Shown here piece by piece: positions 26,002-34,575 of a stretch of 64,000 nucleotides of DNA (position 1 is its first letter; each line of letters opens with the position of its first letter). The stretch is from Salinarchaeum sp. Harcht-Bsk1 (GTDB lineage Archaea > Halobacteriota > Halobacteria > Halobacteriales > Salinarchaeaceae). The notes under the pieces were generated by a model, which ran no database searches, was not told where the DNA came from, and saw nothing but the letters and a program-made list of their open reading frames with translations. The translations under genes were made by a program, and so were the position numbers. Location of the stretch: the NCBI RefSeq assembly GCF_000403645.1, contig NC_021313.1:2437014-2501013 (forward strand), written 5' to 3'.

Positions 26002-27032
26002 CCTGCCACCTCCCGAATGGTGTCGACCATGTACGCCGAGACGTCGACCGTCTCGTCGAGGAGCCGATCGCGCCGTCGCCGCCAGCGGTCGGTTGCAGCC
26101 GGATCGTCAGCCAGTTCGGCCGCTCGCTCGACGGCCTCGTCGCCGTCGGTCGTGGAGTGGACGAGGTCGAAGCGCTCGAGTTCGTTGAAGCAACCCAGGA
26201 CGTCCCCGTCGCCGAAGGAGTCGACGCGCACCGTCGGCGTCCCGAGCACCGCCGCCTCGATCGCCATCGTGTCGGAGTCGCCGACGAACACCGAGGCGTT
26301 CGCGAGCAGGTGGTGGATCGCATCTGGCGGGACCGGGACGGAGTCGCCTGGGAGGTCCGCCGGCGGTTCGCCCTCGCTGCTGACGTAGACCGGACCGTGC
26401 TCGGCGAGGGTCTCGACGAGTCGGCGTTTCTGCTCCCGGGCGAGTCCGGCCTCGCCGACGTCGTGATAGGCGCCCATCGAGACGAACCGGACGACGGCGT
26501 AGGACGCCTCGGAATCGACGCCGTACTCGGCGAGCAGGTCGGGGTCGGCCTCGAACCGATCGGGGTGAAGGTAGGCGAGTTCGTGGAAGCCGTCGTAGAA
26601 GCGGTGATTGTCTCCGAGGCGCTGCTGGACGCCGGTCGGCGAGCAGACGACGTCGGTCAGCGGCGCGAGGACGTCCGCGAGTCGTCCAGCGGTCTCGCTG
26701 TCGTGGAAGACGACGCTCGGCGTCCGGGTCAGCGTCGCTGCGCCGACGGCGCTGGGGTTGAGCTGGCTCACGACGACGTCCGGGTCGAACCGCCGGACGT
26801 AATCCAGGGTCCTGAGCGTGCGCACGCCCCACTCCGGCCCGAGGGCCCAGGCCGCCTCGCGCTTGCGGGAGAGGACCTCGTGCTCGATGCCGTAGGCGTC
26901 GAGCAAAGCCGTGGTTACCTCCTTCTCTCTGGCAGTGACGCCGACCGCGTGGCCCTCGGCGGCGAGCGACTCGATCGCGTGTCGAAACAGGTGGACGTGA
27001 GCGGGGTGCGTGACGTCAAAGTGAACGCGCAT
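25998..27032 (-). CDS. DUF354 protein (GT-B / UDP-GlcNAc 2-epimerase-like fold)
   Basis: The ATG at 27030-27032 gives 344 residues starting MRVHFDVTHPAHVHLFRHAI, the DUF354 signature. The C-terminal half has GDSDTMAIEAAVLGTPTVRV, a UDP-sugar-binding-like segment. DUF354 proteins are related in fold to UDP-GlcNAc 2-epimerase and GT-B transferases. In this locus it might supply the C2 epimerisation of a WbpI-type step, or act as a transferase; neither is shown. An upstream in-frame ATG at 27146 would add 38 residues lacking family character and would cover the promoter motif. Confidence 0.8.
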   Translation of the reverse strand: MRVHFDVTHPAHVHLFRHAIESLAAEGHAVGVTAREKEVTTALLDAYGIEHEVLSRKREAAWALGPEWGVRTLRTLDYVRRFDPDVVVSQLNPSAVGAATLTRTPSVVFHDSETAGRLADVLAPLTDVVCSPTGVQQRLGDNHRFYDGFHELAYLHPDRFEADPDLLAEYGVDSEASYAVVRFVSMGAYHDVGEAGLAREQKRRLVETLAEHGPVYVSSEGEPPADLPGDSVPVPPDAIHHLLANASVFVGDSDTMAIEAAVLGTPTVRVDSFGDGDVLGCFNELERFDLVHSTTDGDEAVERAAELADDPAATDRWRRRRDRLLDETVDVSAYMVDTIREVAG

Positions 27033-27067
27033 GTGGGTCGAACGGGTAGGATGGCGGCGTCCACCGG

Positions 27068-27080
27068 AGTTTGTTATAGC
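27068..27080 (-). promoter_or_regulatory. TRTAACAA-type motif upstream of the DUF354 gene
   Basis: The minus strand reads GCTATAACAAACT, ~42 bases before the start at 27032. It is one of the closest matches to the consensus. Confidence 0.55.
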
Positions 27081-27300
27081 GGTGCTACCGAGCGCAGGGG
27101 AGCGATCGTCTGGCGCTGAGTAGTCTCCCCAACCGTCGCGTGTCACCGCGGGTCACCGTGCCGGTCCTGGCCGTATCGATACTGACCGTGATGAGTCCGA
27201 GGCGACTGCCCCGAGGTACTGGGGAAGCACCCGTCTGTGACAAAAAAGCCTCACATGGTCGGGCCGTTACGCACATTTGTCGTGGGGACAGACTCGGCCT

Positions 27301-27981
27301 ATGAGTGTCATTGCGGAACTGACGATCTCTTCTCCGATTCTGTTCGAGTCTACGTTCGAGAAGACGCCCGACGTCGAATTGGTCTTCGAGGACGCCCACT
27401 ACGTCAACACAGGCCAGACTACGGTCGAGTACGTATTCTTTCTCTGGGTGACCGGTGCGTCGCCGGAACAGTTCGAGGCTGCTGTCGCGGCGGACGAAAC
27501 GATCGAATACGTCAAACGACTCGTCGAAGCCGAGAACCGGACGCTCTACCGGGTCGTCACACCGGATCTCCGGCCAGCCGAAGAGCCACTCTTTTTCCCT
27601 CTCTGTCGCAGACACGACGTCACCGTCATCGAAACCAGGCGAACGGTGACCGGCTTTCACGCCAAGATACGGATCCCCACCAGGGACGGATTCCGATCGT
27701 TTCAACGGGTGCTTGCGGAGAGAGGCGCCACGGTCGATGTCAGAAAGTTGCACACCGGAGAGACAGAGCAGTCGTCGCTCTCTCACCTGACAGAGAAGCA
27801 ACGGGAGGCGCTGCAACTCGCCTACGATCGTGGGTACTTCGAGACGCCGAAATCGGTCACGCTCTCTGAACTCGCCGACGAGTTCGGCGTCGCGCCCCAG
27901 ACGCTCTCGCGACACCTCCGCGTCGCCGTCGAATCGCTGGTCGAGCGAGCCGTGTCGTCGACCTACTCCCAGGCCGAGTGA
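27301..27981 (+). CDS. HTH-10 (bacterio-opsin activator-like) regulator
   Basis: The 226-residue protein has an N-terminal sensor-like domain (ELTISSPILFESTFEKTPDV) and the C-terminal HTH-10 domain (LTEKQREALQLAYDRGYFET, LADEFGVAPQTLSRHLRVAV). This family includes haloarchaeal Bat and related regulators. ATG 27301 begins the conserved segment; an in-frame ATG at 27277 is possible. It sits alone between DUF354 and a DUF7344 gene and may control part of the locus. Confidence 0.85.
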   Translation: MSVIAELTISSPILFESTFEKTPDVELVFEDAHYVNTGQTTVEYVFFLWVTGASPEQFEAAVAADETIEYVKRLVEAENRTLYRVVTPDLRPAEEPLFFPLCRRHDVTVIETRRTVTGFHAKIRIPTRDGFRSFQRVLAERGATVDVRKLHTGETEQSSLSHLTEKQREALQLAYDRGYFETPKSVTLSELADEFGVAPQTLSRHLRVAVESLVERAVSSTYSQAE

Positions 27982-28128
27982 CGGGACGCAAGTTAAATCC
28001 TCCTTCAGCATCAGCGTGTGTGTTGAGGTATCACGGCTACGCAGGACGTCCCTGCGCGTGACAATAGTTGGTCAATCTGTCTGTTTTCGGAACGGGGCTC
28101 GAACGCTGCGCGACCGGGGTGACCGATC

Positions 28129-28473
28129 GTGAGCGACGGGCCATTTCCGCCGGACGCTACCCCGCTGGGCCGGCAGTTCGACGCGCTCAAGAACCCGGTC
28201 CGTCGCCGGATCCTGGTCGGCCTCCTCGACACCGACGACGCCGGCGCTGTCGGCGATGGCCCGATCGACCGCGACCTTCCCGAACACCGGTTGATCGAGC
28301 TTCACCACGTCCACCTGCCACGACTCGCCGAGTCCGGCTACGTGGAGTGGGATGACTCCCCGCTCGAGGTCCGTCGCGGCCCTGCCTTCGAGGAGATCGA
28401 ACCACTCCTCGAACTCCTCGACGAGCATCGGAACGCCTTCGTCGGGCAGTGGCCAGATTCCCCGGATACGTAA
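28129..28473 (+). CDS. DUF7344-like winged-helix regulator
   Basis: The GTG start at 28129 gives 114 residues with the core FDALKNPVRRRILVGLLDTD and IELHHVHLPRLAESGYVEWD, which match the haloarchaeal DUF7344-like pattern. No membrane segment follows, unlike the genes at 16898 and 38449. It is presumably a soluble DNA-binding protein regulating neighbouring glycan genes. Confidence 0.72.
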   Translation: MSDGPFPPDATPLGRQFDALKNPVRRRILVGLLDTDDAGAVGDGPIDRDLPEHRLIELHHVHLPRLAESGYVEWDDSPLEVRRGPAFEEIEPLLELLDEHRNAFVGQWPDSPDT

Positions 28474-28502
28474 CCCAGACCGCCGCAGGTCCGCGTTCGC
28501 CA

Positions 28503-28602
28503 TCCCAGCAGGAGTCTCACTGTGCCGTCCCAGCAGAATCTCGCTCTGCCGTCCTAGTCGGAGTCTCACTCCGCCGTCCAGCAGTCGTTTCACTCCGCCG
28601 CG
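28503..28602. repeat. Four degenerate ~25-bp tandem units
   Basis: Units of the form CCCAGCAGGAGTCTCACTGT followed by GCCGT repeat four times with substitutions and reach the stop codon of the minus-strand glycosyltransferase. There are no spacers. Confidence 0.7.
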
Positions 28603-29705
28603 TCCGCGATCGACCGGTAGACCTCGTAGAGACGGTCGGCCGTCGCGTCGACGCTCACCTCGGCGGCGACGCGCTCCCTGCCGTTGGAGCGCTCGCCACG
28701 CTCGACGATCTCGGCGATCGCGCTGGCGAGGACCTCGTCGTCCTGGGAGACTGCGGAGGGTTCGACGCCGTCGAGTCGTTCCCGCACGTCCCCGACGTCG
28801 GTCGCGACGACCGGGAGGTTACAGGCCATGGCCTCCTTGACAGCGTTCGGCGATCCCTCGCTCTTCGAGGGCAACACGAGCACGGTGGCGGCGTTCATGT
28901 ACGTTGCCACCTCAGCGTGTGGAACGCCGCTGACAGTCTGGAGTTCGAACTCGACGTCTGTCTGCTCGCGTGCCGCCGCGACGAGGCGTTCGGCGCGCGG
29001 GAAATCCTTCACCTCGCGTCCGGGGTCGTAGGGAAAGAGAACGTGCTCGCAGTCGGTCCGCCAGCCGACCTGCTCGCGGGCCGCCCGTTGCTCCTGCGGG
29101 GCGAACCGGTCGAGGTCGACGCCGTGGGGGATCACCGTGGGCTCGAAGGGGAGCGCGTCGGCCATCTCGTCGGACATGACGACGACCTCGTCGGCACGCG
29201 CAGCGCATCGGCGGGTAATCGGGCCGTAGCGGCCGAAGAGATCCGACCCCCACAGCGACACCAGCACCGGGAGCGACGGCTGTAGCAGCGCAGCCGGTGC
29301 GGTCAGACCGTTGTTCGCGTGGACGAAGTCGTAGTCGCCGAAGGACTCCCGAATCGTCGGCGGCAGGAGCCGGAGGTAGTCGAGCACGGAGCGGCCGTCG
29401 CCTGGCTGGTGGTCGTTCGGCACTGCGATCGTGGTGCACTCGACGCCGCGGTCCTCCAGCGCCGCCACCTGCTGGTTGAAAAAGCGCGCCCGGTGGTTCG
29501 TCACGAGGTTCAGGACGCGGATGTCGGCTTGCTGCTCCGTCGCGGTGCCGTCGGCGCGCCGCCTGGCGTCCGACGTCTGCGAGGCCGTCTCGGTCGCGTC
29601 GGCGATCGGTCGATCGCCGTCCACGCCCGGCCCACCGTCACGCTCCGGGTCGTCGCGAGCGGCACTGGCGAATCCGCTGTCGACGCCCCGCTTCGGGTCC
29701 GTCAC
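28590..29705 (-). CDS. Family 4 (GT-B) glycosyltransferase
   Basis: The 371-residue protein begins with ~60 disordered residues, then the GT-B N-lobe (RVLNLVTNHRARFFNQQVAA). The C-lobe carries VIPHGVDLDRFAP and the EX7E-type motif in SEGSPNAVKEAMACNLPVVA. It would transfer a sugar from a nucleotide donor during glycan assembly on the inner membrane face. The ATG overlaps the dehydrogenase stop by four bases, so the start and operon with 29702-31722 are well supported. Confidence 0.88.
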   Translation of the reverse strand: MTDPKRGVDSGFASAARDDPERDGGPGVDGDRPIADATETASQTSDARRRADGTATEQQADIRVLNLVTNHRARFFNQQVAALEDRGVECTTIAVPNDHQPGDGRSVLDYLRLLPPTIRESFGDYDFVHANNGLTAPAALLQPSLPVLVSLWGSDLFGRYGPITRRCAARADEVVVMSDEMADALPFEPTVIPHGVDLDRFAPQEQRAAREQVGWRTDCEHVLFPYDPGREVKDFPRAERLVAAAREQTDVEFELQTVSGVPHAEVATYMNAATVLVLPSKSEGSPNAVKEAMACNLPVVATDVGDVRERLDGVEPSAVSQDDEVLASAIAEIVERGERSNGRERVAAEVSVDATADRLYEVYRSIADAAE

Positions 29706-31123
29706 GGTTGGGTTCGCCGAGGGTCGTTCGCGAGCCAGTGCGACGCTGGCGGTGGTGTTTTACCGTCGCCGAGCCGGCACTGCCGGTGCTCGGTTCCCGC
29801 GAGGTCGAGGGCGTTCCTGCCGTCGAGGACGACCATCGGCTCGAACGTGGACCAGTCGATTCGCTCGAACGCGCCGTGGTCCGTGGCGTATATGGCGGCG
29901 TCGGGCCGGGCTGTTGCGGCCTCGGCGACGGAGACCAGTTCGGTTGGCACGTCGGCGACCGTCGCGTCGTCGAGCACGGGGTCGACTGCGAGGACCTCGG
30001 CACCGAACTGGGCCAGCAGCTCCGCGACGTCGACCGACGGACTGTACCGCGTCTCCGCGACGTCGCCACGGTAGGCGAGTCCGAAGAGGACGACGGTCGC
30101 GTCGCCGAGGTCGACGTCCTCGGCTGCCAGTTCGTCGGCGAGGCGGTCGACGGCGTAGGCCGGCATGTCGTCGTTGAGCGCGCGGGCCGCGGGGATCACC
30201 GGGCCGTCGACGGTGTGGGGCTTCGTGAGAAAGTGCGGGTACACCGGAATGCAGTGCCCGCCGACCCCGATGCCCGGTTCGAGGATCGAGGTGACGGGAA
30301 CCGTGTTCGCGGCCTCTGTGACTTCTTCGACGTCCACGCCGATCTCGTCGGCGTAGCGGGCGAACTCGTTGGCGAGCGCGATGTTGACGTCCCGGTAGAC
30401 GCCGCCGAAGACTTTGACTGCCTCCGCGGTCGTCGCGTCGGTCGTCTCGATCACCTCGTTGTCGGTCACGTGCTCGTAGATCAGCGCAGCGGCCTCGGTC
30501 GCCGCCTCGTCGGTTCCGCCGACGATCTTGGGGTAGGCCTCGCGGATGTCCTTCAGGGCGCGCCCGGAGCTGATGCGTTCGGGGCAGAACGCGACGCCGA
30601 ACTCGGAGGGGTCGAGCCCGCTCGCGGCAGCGAGGGATGGCTCCAGCATCTCCGCGGTCGTCCCCGGCGGCACCGTCGACTCGAGCAGGACGAGGTCGCC
30701 CGGGTCGAGACCCGCAGCGATCGAGGAGGCGGCCGCGATCAGCGCCGCGAGATCGGGTTCGTTCTCGTCGTCGAGCAGCGTCGGGACGACGATCACGTGG
30801 ATCGACGCCCTCGCCGCTGCCTTGCTCGGGTCCTGGACGGCGCTGAGCGATCCGTCCTCCACCAGGCGCTCCACGAGTTCGTCGAGTCCCGGTTCGCCGT
30901 CGACGTGCGAGCGGCCCTGCTCCAGTTCCCGGACGACTGCCGGATCCACGTCGGCACCGATCACGTTCCCGGAGGCCTCCGCGAGCGTCGCGGCGACGGG
31001 TAGTCCGAGTTTGCCGAGGCCGTAGACCGCGACCGGAATTTCGCCGTTCTGGAAGGACCGACTGCGGTGCTCCGCCGGTGCGAGCGTGCCGTACAGCCGA
31101 TCGACGGTGAACACGTCGCTCAT
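29702..31123 (-). CDS. UDP-N-acetylhexosamine 6-dehydrogenase (WbpA/WecC-like)
   Basis: From ATG 31121-31123 the product is 473 residues. It has the NAD motif AVYGLGKLGLPVAATLA, VLLESTVPPGTTAEML, AFCPERISSGRALKDIRE, the catalytic lysine region AEAVKVFGGVYRDVNIA and the catalytic cysteine in GIGVGGHCIPVYPHF. The family oxidises C6 of UDP-HexNAc to the uronic acid by two hydride transfers. Next to WbpD-, WbpB- and WbpE-like genes it best fits the first step toward UDP-2,3-diacetamido-glucuronate. UDP-ManNAc is an alternative substrate. Confidence 0.9.
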   Translation of the reverse strand: MSDVFTVDRLYGTLAPAEHRSRSFQNGEIPVAVYGLGKLGLPVAATLAEASGNVIGADVDPAVVRELEQGRSHVDGEPGLDELVERLVEDGSLSAVQDPSKAAARASIHVIVVPTLLDDENEPDLAALIAAASSIAAGLDPGDLVLLESTVPPGTTAEMLEPSLAAASGLDPSEFGVAFCPERISSGRALKDIREAYPKIVGGTDEAATEAAALIYEHVTDNEVIETTDATTAEAVKVFGGVYRDVNIALANEFARYADEIGVDVEEVTEAANTVPVTSILEPGIGVGGHCIPVYPHFLTKPHTVDGPVIPAARALNDDMPAYAVDRLADELAAEDVDLGDATVVLFGLAYRGDVAETRYSPSVDVAELLAQFGAEVLAVDPVLDDATVADVPTELVSVAEAATARPDAAIYATDHGAFERIDWSTFEPMVVLDGRNALDLAGTEHRQCRLGDGKTPPPASHWLANDPRRTQP

Positions 31124-31722
31124 AGCTGGTTCCTCCCCTCGAGGTCCGTCGGGAGGGCACGGTGCTCGGCGGGCGTCCCCACCGCAAGCGTCTGCGGCGG
31201 TACGTCCTCGGTGACGATCGCGCCAGCGGCGACGAACGCACCCTCGCCGATCTCGACGCCTGGAAGGATCGTCGCGTTGGCACCGATCGTCACGTCGTCG
31301 TTGAGCGTCGGCCCCTCGAGTCCGGTTGCTTCGTCGCGGACGGGCGTGGCGTCGTTCGTCAGCGTCGCACCTGGGCCGAGGAACACGCGATCGCCGACGA
31401 TCGTTTGTGTCGGTACGTACGCGTTCGTCTGGAGGCTGGTGCCGTCCCCGATCCGTGCGTGCCCGTCGATCACGGCCATGGTGCCGACGAGGACGTCGTC
31501 GCCGATCCGGGTCGCCTCGCGGATCACCGCGTCGTGCCCAGTCGAGAACCCCTCGCCGATCACGACGTCGGGGTAGATCACCGTCCCACCGCGGACGGTC
31601 GCGCCTGCACCGAGCACTGGTGGCTCGCCCTCCACGCCGGCCGGCGAGAGCGTCGCAGTCGGAGCGATCTCCGCGTCCTCGCTCATCGCTGCGTCCGTCA
31701 CGCGAATCGCCTCCGGTTCCAT
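31120..31722 (-). CDS. Hexapeptide-repeat N-acetyltransferase (WbpD-like)
   Basis: This 200-residue left-handed beta-helix protein has hexapeptide turns (GDDVLVGTMAVIDGHARIGD, NDDVTIGANATILPGVEIGE) and a terminal EDVPPQTLAVGTPAEHR. WbpD-type enzymes acetylate the C3 amine of UDP-GlcNAc3NA with acetyl-CoA. The gene overlaps the dehydrogenase by four bases. Its first residues (MEPEAIRVTDAAMSEDAEIA) offer a second ATG 36 bases in. Confidence 0.87.
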   Translation of the reverse strand: MEPEAIRVTDAAMSEDAEIAPTATLSPAGVEGEPPVLGAGATVRGGTVIYPDVVIGEGFSTGHDAVIREATRIGDDVLVGTMAVIDGHARIGDGTSLQTNAYVPTQTIVGDRVFLGPGATLTNDATPVRDEATGLEGPTLNDDVTIGANATILPGVEIGEGAFVAAGAIVTEDVPPQTLAVGTPAEHRALPTDLEGRNQL

Positions 31723-32126
31723 CGCTCACTCGGCCAGTCGTCGATCGATGCTGTCGCGTCCGTCATACTGGGAGACACGCTTGTCATTGCTGGTGGTCCC
31801 CCGTCGAAGCGGGGCGTAGCCGGAGTCACCCGGAGCATCCGCTTTGTTATACGATGCGTTCCGAGCGGTGTCGTGCTCCGCTACACAGTGGTTCGCGACG
31901 CCGGCTCCCGGTCGCTGCGGCCGTCGGAGTGCACCCGGTACGCCAAGGAGATCACTGGCAGCGACCCTGGTGTCGATTCGGTAGTCGGCTCCTCCTCGTG
32001 CGGCATCGACGCTCTCGATGCCGTAGGAACGTACTACGACCGGTCCCGGCGGCTGATCGTCCGGTAATCGTCTCGTACAGCCCCAGAACGGTCACCTGGG
32101 TTTATTCGACGGTGTGCCGACTCCCG
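31723..32126. other. Divergent gap between acetyltransferase and deacetylase operons
   Basis: I see no supported gene in this ~400-base stretch. It contains the TRTAACAA-type motif of the minus-strand operon and, near 32099-32106, a T-rich GGTTTATTC that could be the TATA element of the + strand gene. Confidence 0.5.
31841..31853 (-). promoter_or_regulatory. TRTAACAA-type motif upstream of the WbpD-WbpA-GT4 operon
   Basis: The minus strand reads CGTATAACAAAGC, ~125 bases before the acetyltransferase start at 31722. Confidence 0.5.
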
Positions 32127-33080
32127 ATGCCAATGGGCACCGTGGTTATTTCGGTCGACGCCGCACTCGGCTGGAGCTGCATCGATCGTCAGTCGCCACC
32201 GGTCGAGCGCGTCGAAGCAGCGCGCTCGGGATGGCGAACGTTGCTCGACCGGTTCGACGACCACGACCTCCCCGCGACCTGGGGCGTCGTCGGGCACCTC
32301 CTGCTCGAGCACTGCGACGGCGTGCACGAACACCACCCGCTCTCACCCGGCTGGTTCGACCGCGAGCGCGAGGCGTGGGAGGACTGTCCCGAACTCCGAT
32401 TCGCTCCGAATCTCGTGGAGGAGACCGTCGACGCACCGGCGGGTCACGAGTTCGCGTTCATGCCATTCTCCCACGTCGAGTTCGGCCACGACGAGGTGTC
32501 CTCGGACCTCGCCCGCGCGGAGTGTGTGGGTTTCTTCGACGCGTTGCCCGACGACCTGCCGTCTCCGCGAACGGCGACGTTCCCATGCAACGCCGTCGGT
32601 CATCGCGCCGTCCTCGCGGAGTGGGGCTTCGAGTGCTATCGGGGGCGGATCCCCGGCAGGGCGACGCAGCTCCCGATCGCGCGCTCTGCCCGTCGGCTTG
32701 CGAACGCCACGGTCGCGGGGCCACCGATCGTTCGCCCGACGGTCGACGAGTACGGACTGGTCGCCCTCCCGACCTCCCTCGACTGTTCGGCCGCCCAGAG
32801 CGCAGCGGGCCGGCTCTACAGCCGTGCGATCACCGATCCGACGCTCGCCGCAGTCCACCGCGGCCTCGAACGCGTGGCAGCCAGCGACGACGGCGTGTTC
32901 CACTGCCGGCTGCGTCCGATCGACGTGATCGACGACCGCGACGAGTCCCGCCTCGAATCGTTCTGTCGTGCCGTCGCCGACTACCGCGACGACGAGGGCG
33001 TCGACGTGGCGACCGTCGGCACCGTCGCCGAACGCGCCCGCTCCGCGCCGCCCTCTCGGTGGTCCCATCCGATGACGTGA
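32127..33080 (+). CDS. Polysaccharide deacetylase-like protein
   Basis: The 317-residue product starts at ATG 32127 or 32133. Features of a NodB-type barrel include VVISVDAALGW (Asp), DLPATWGVVGHLLLE, FAFMPFSHVEFGHDEV (metal-site His region) and TATFPCNAVGHRAVLAEWGF. Motifs are less canonical than in the other two deacetylases here, so activity is less certain. It is the first gene of a + strand run with ATP-grasp, formyltransferase and a third deacetylase. Confidence 0.72.
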   Translation: MPMGTVVISVDAALGWSCIDRQSPPVERVEAARSGWRTLLDRFDDHDLPATWGVVGHLLLEHCDGVHEHHPLSPGWFDREREAWEDCPELRFAPNLVEETVDAPAGHEFAFMPFSHVEFGHDEVSSDLARAECVGFFDALPDDLPSPRTATFPCNAVGHRAVLAEWGFECYRGRIPGRATQLPIARSARRLANATVAGPPIVRPTVDEYGLVALPTSLDCSAAQSAAGRLYSRAITDPTLAAVHRGLERVAASDDGVFHCRLRPIDVIDDRDESRLESFCRAVADYRDDEGVDVATVGTVAERARSAPPSRWSHPMT

Positions 33081-33293
33081 TCGGCGACGGTTCGGTGCGA
33101 CACGTCGAACGCTCGACGCCGCCGGCTACGTCGCTCCCGAGTCAGCCTCACCGATGCACCGATCGATCGCTTCCGGGTCTTCGCCCGCGCTCGGCCGTCG
33201 TGTAGCGAGAGGCTACTGTCCGCCTGCGCCCAAATGGTAGTTCATACTCTTTACGACGCTGTGGTTGGAGTCGACTATGAGCGGGGAGAGACA

Positions 33294-34472
33294 GTGACGT
33301 CGGTGCTCCTGCCGACGGGGCGAGAGGCGAGCACGTACGCGTGTGTGCGATCGCTCGCAGCGAAGGGCATCGAGCCAATCGTGGTTTCGGAGAAAGGCGG
33401 CGTGCCGGCGGCTGCCTCCCGGTTCGTCGAGCGGACGGAGCCGCTTCCGGACCCACGCGATGATTTTCTCGCCTATCGCGACGCGTTGCTGGCGCTCGCC
33501 GAGCGGTTCGACGTCGATTCGATCTACCCGCTCCGCCCGGAGGACGGGTACCTCCTCTCCCGGTACGTCCAGCAGTTCGAAGCGCACGTCTCGCTCGTCG
33601 TGCCGCCGATGGACGCGCTGGAGCGAGTCCACGACAGGCTCGCACTCGCGGCGGCAGCGGAGGCCGCTGGCGTCCCCGTCCCCGAGACGAAGTCGCTCGA
33701 CGACGTCGACGACTGGAGCGGCCGACACGTCGTCAAGTCCCGATACAACGTCCTCGCAGACGCGTATTTCCCCGACCGCTCGCCCGAGGACGTCGACGTG
33801 GTGAAAGCGATCGAACACCTCCCGCCCGCCGTCGAACCCGATCGGGCGGAGACCGTCGCGGCGTTCGACCACGTGCCGATCGTCCAGGAGTTCGTCCCGA
33901 AGGACGGCGAGTACATGGTCGCGGCGCTGTACGACCACGGCGACCCCGTCGCGACCTTTCAACATCTCCAGATCCGTGGGGACTCCTACACGGGCGGCGG
34001 TGGCGTCTATCGCCGTTCGATTCGCGACCCGGAACTCGCGTCGGTCGCCCACGACCTGCTGGCCGAACTCGAGTGGCACGGCCTGGCCTGCATCGAGTAC
34101 ATGCGCGACGCCCGGACCGGCGAGTACGTCCTGACGGAGATCAACCCCCGATTCTGGCAGTCGTTGCCGTCGACGGTCCGGGCCGGTGCCGACTTTCCGT
34201 GGTACTACTACCTCCTGGCGACCGGGCGGGGCGACGAGATCGAGCCGTCCTACCGGACCGGTCTCGGAAGCCACCTGCTCCACGGCGAACTCGGCCACCT
34301 CATGAGCGTGCGATCCGACGAGTCGCCGCTCGTCGATCGTCCCTCCTTCGTCGGGACTGCGGCCGCGATCGCCGGCTCCTGTCTGGTCGAACCGCGGTTC
34401 GACTACCTGCGGCTCGACGATCCCGCGCCGTTCCTTCACGGGATCCGGACGAAACTTCGGCGCAACAGGTGA
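33294..34472 (+). CDS. ATP-grasp carboxylate-amine ligase-like protein
   Basis: GTG 33294 gives 392 residues beginning with a Rossmann-like N-domain (TSVLLPTGREASTYACVRSL). The ATP-grasp domain follows with DDWSGRHVVKSRY (ATP lysine), IVQEFVPKDGEYMVAALY and the metal-binding EYVLTEINPRFWQSLP. Such enzymes join a carboxylate to an amine through an acyl phosphate. In this position it could amidate or attach an amino acid to a uronic acid of the glycan; this is inference. The frame is open upstream to ATG 33234, but family similarity begins at the GTG. Confidence 0.8.
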   Translation: MTSVLLPTGREASTYACVRSLAAKGIEPIVVSEKGGVPAAASRFVERTEPLPDPRDDFLAYRDALLALAERFDVDSIYPLRPEDGYLLSRYVQQFEAHVSLVVPPMDALERVHDRLALAAAAEAAGVPVPETKSLDDVDDWSGRHVVKSRYNVLADAYFPDRSPEDVDVVKAIEHLPPAVEPDRAETVAAFDHVPIVQEFVPKDGEYMVAALYDHGDPVATFQHLQIRGDSYTGGGGVYRRSIRDPELASVAHDLLAELEWHGLACIEYMRDARTGEYVLTEINPRFWQSLPSTVRAGADFPWYYYLLATGRGDEIEPSYRTGLGSHLLHGELGHLMSVRSDESPLVDRPSFVGTAAAIAGSCLVEPRFDYLRLDDPAPFLHGIRTKLRRNR

Positions 34473-34537
34473 GTCGTCCGAAGTGCCGTCTCCGACCGAG
34501 GGCGGCGTAGCACAGTCCTACGACGTTGCTACGACCT

Positions 34538-34550
34538 CCGTAACAAAGCC
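34538..34550 (+). promoter_or_regulatory. TRTAACAA-type motif before the formyltransferase
   Basis: TCCGTAACAAAGC falls inside the longest possible reading frame but only ~33 bases before the internal ATG 34576. That is the same spacing as for other genes, which favours the shorter protein. Confidence 0.45.
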
Positions 34551-34575
34551 GTATCCACGGGCAGTGCTGGGCGAG

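Noticed and set aside
23383-26388. Very long + strand open frame opposite the FemAB-like and deacetylase genes
   Set aside because: It is the antisense shadow of high-GC genes; its translation is Arg/Val/Gly/Asp-rich without domains.
34483-34575. Longer N-terminus for the formyltransferase (GTG 34483)
   Set aside because: It would place the likely promoter motif inside the coding region, and the added residues look disordered.
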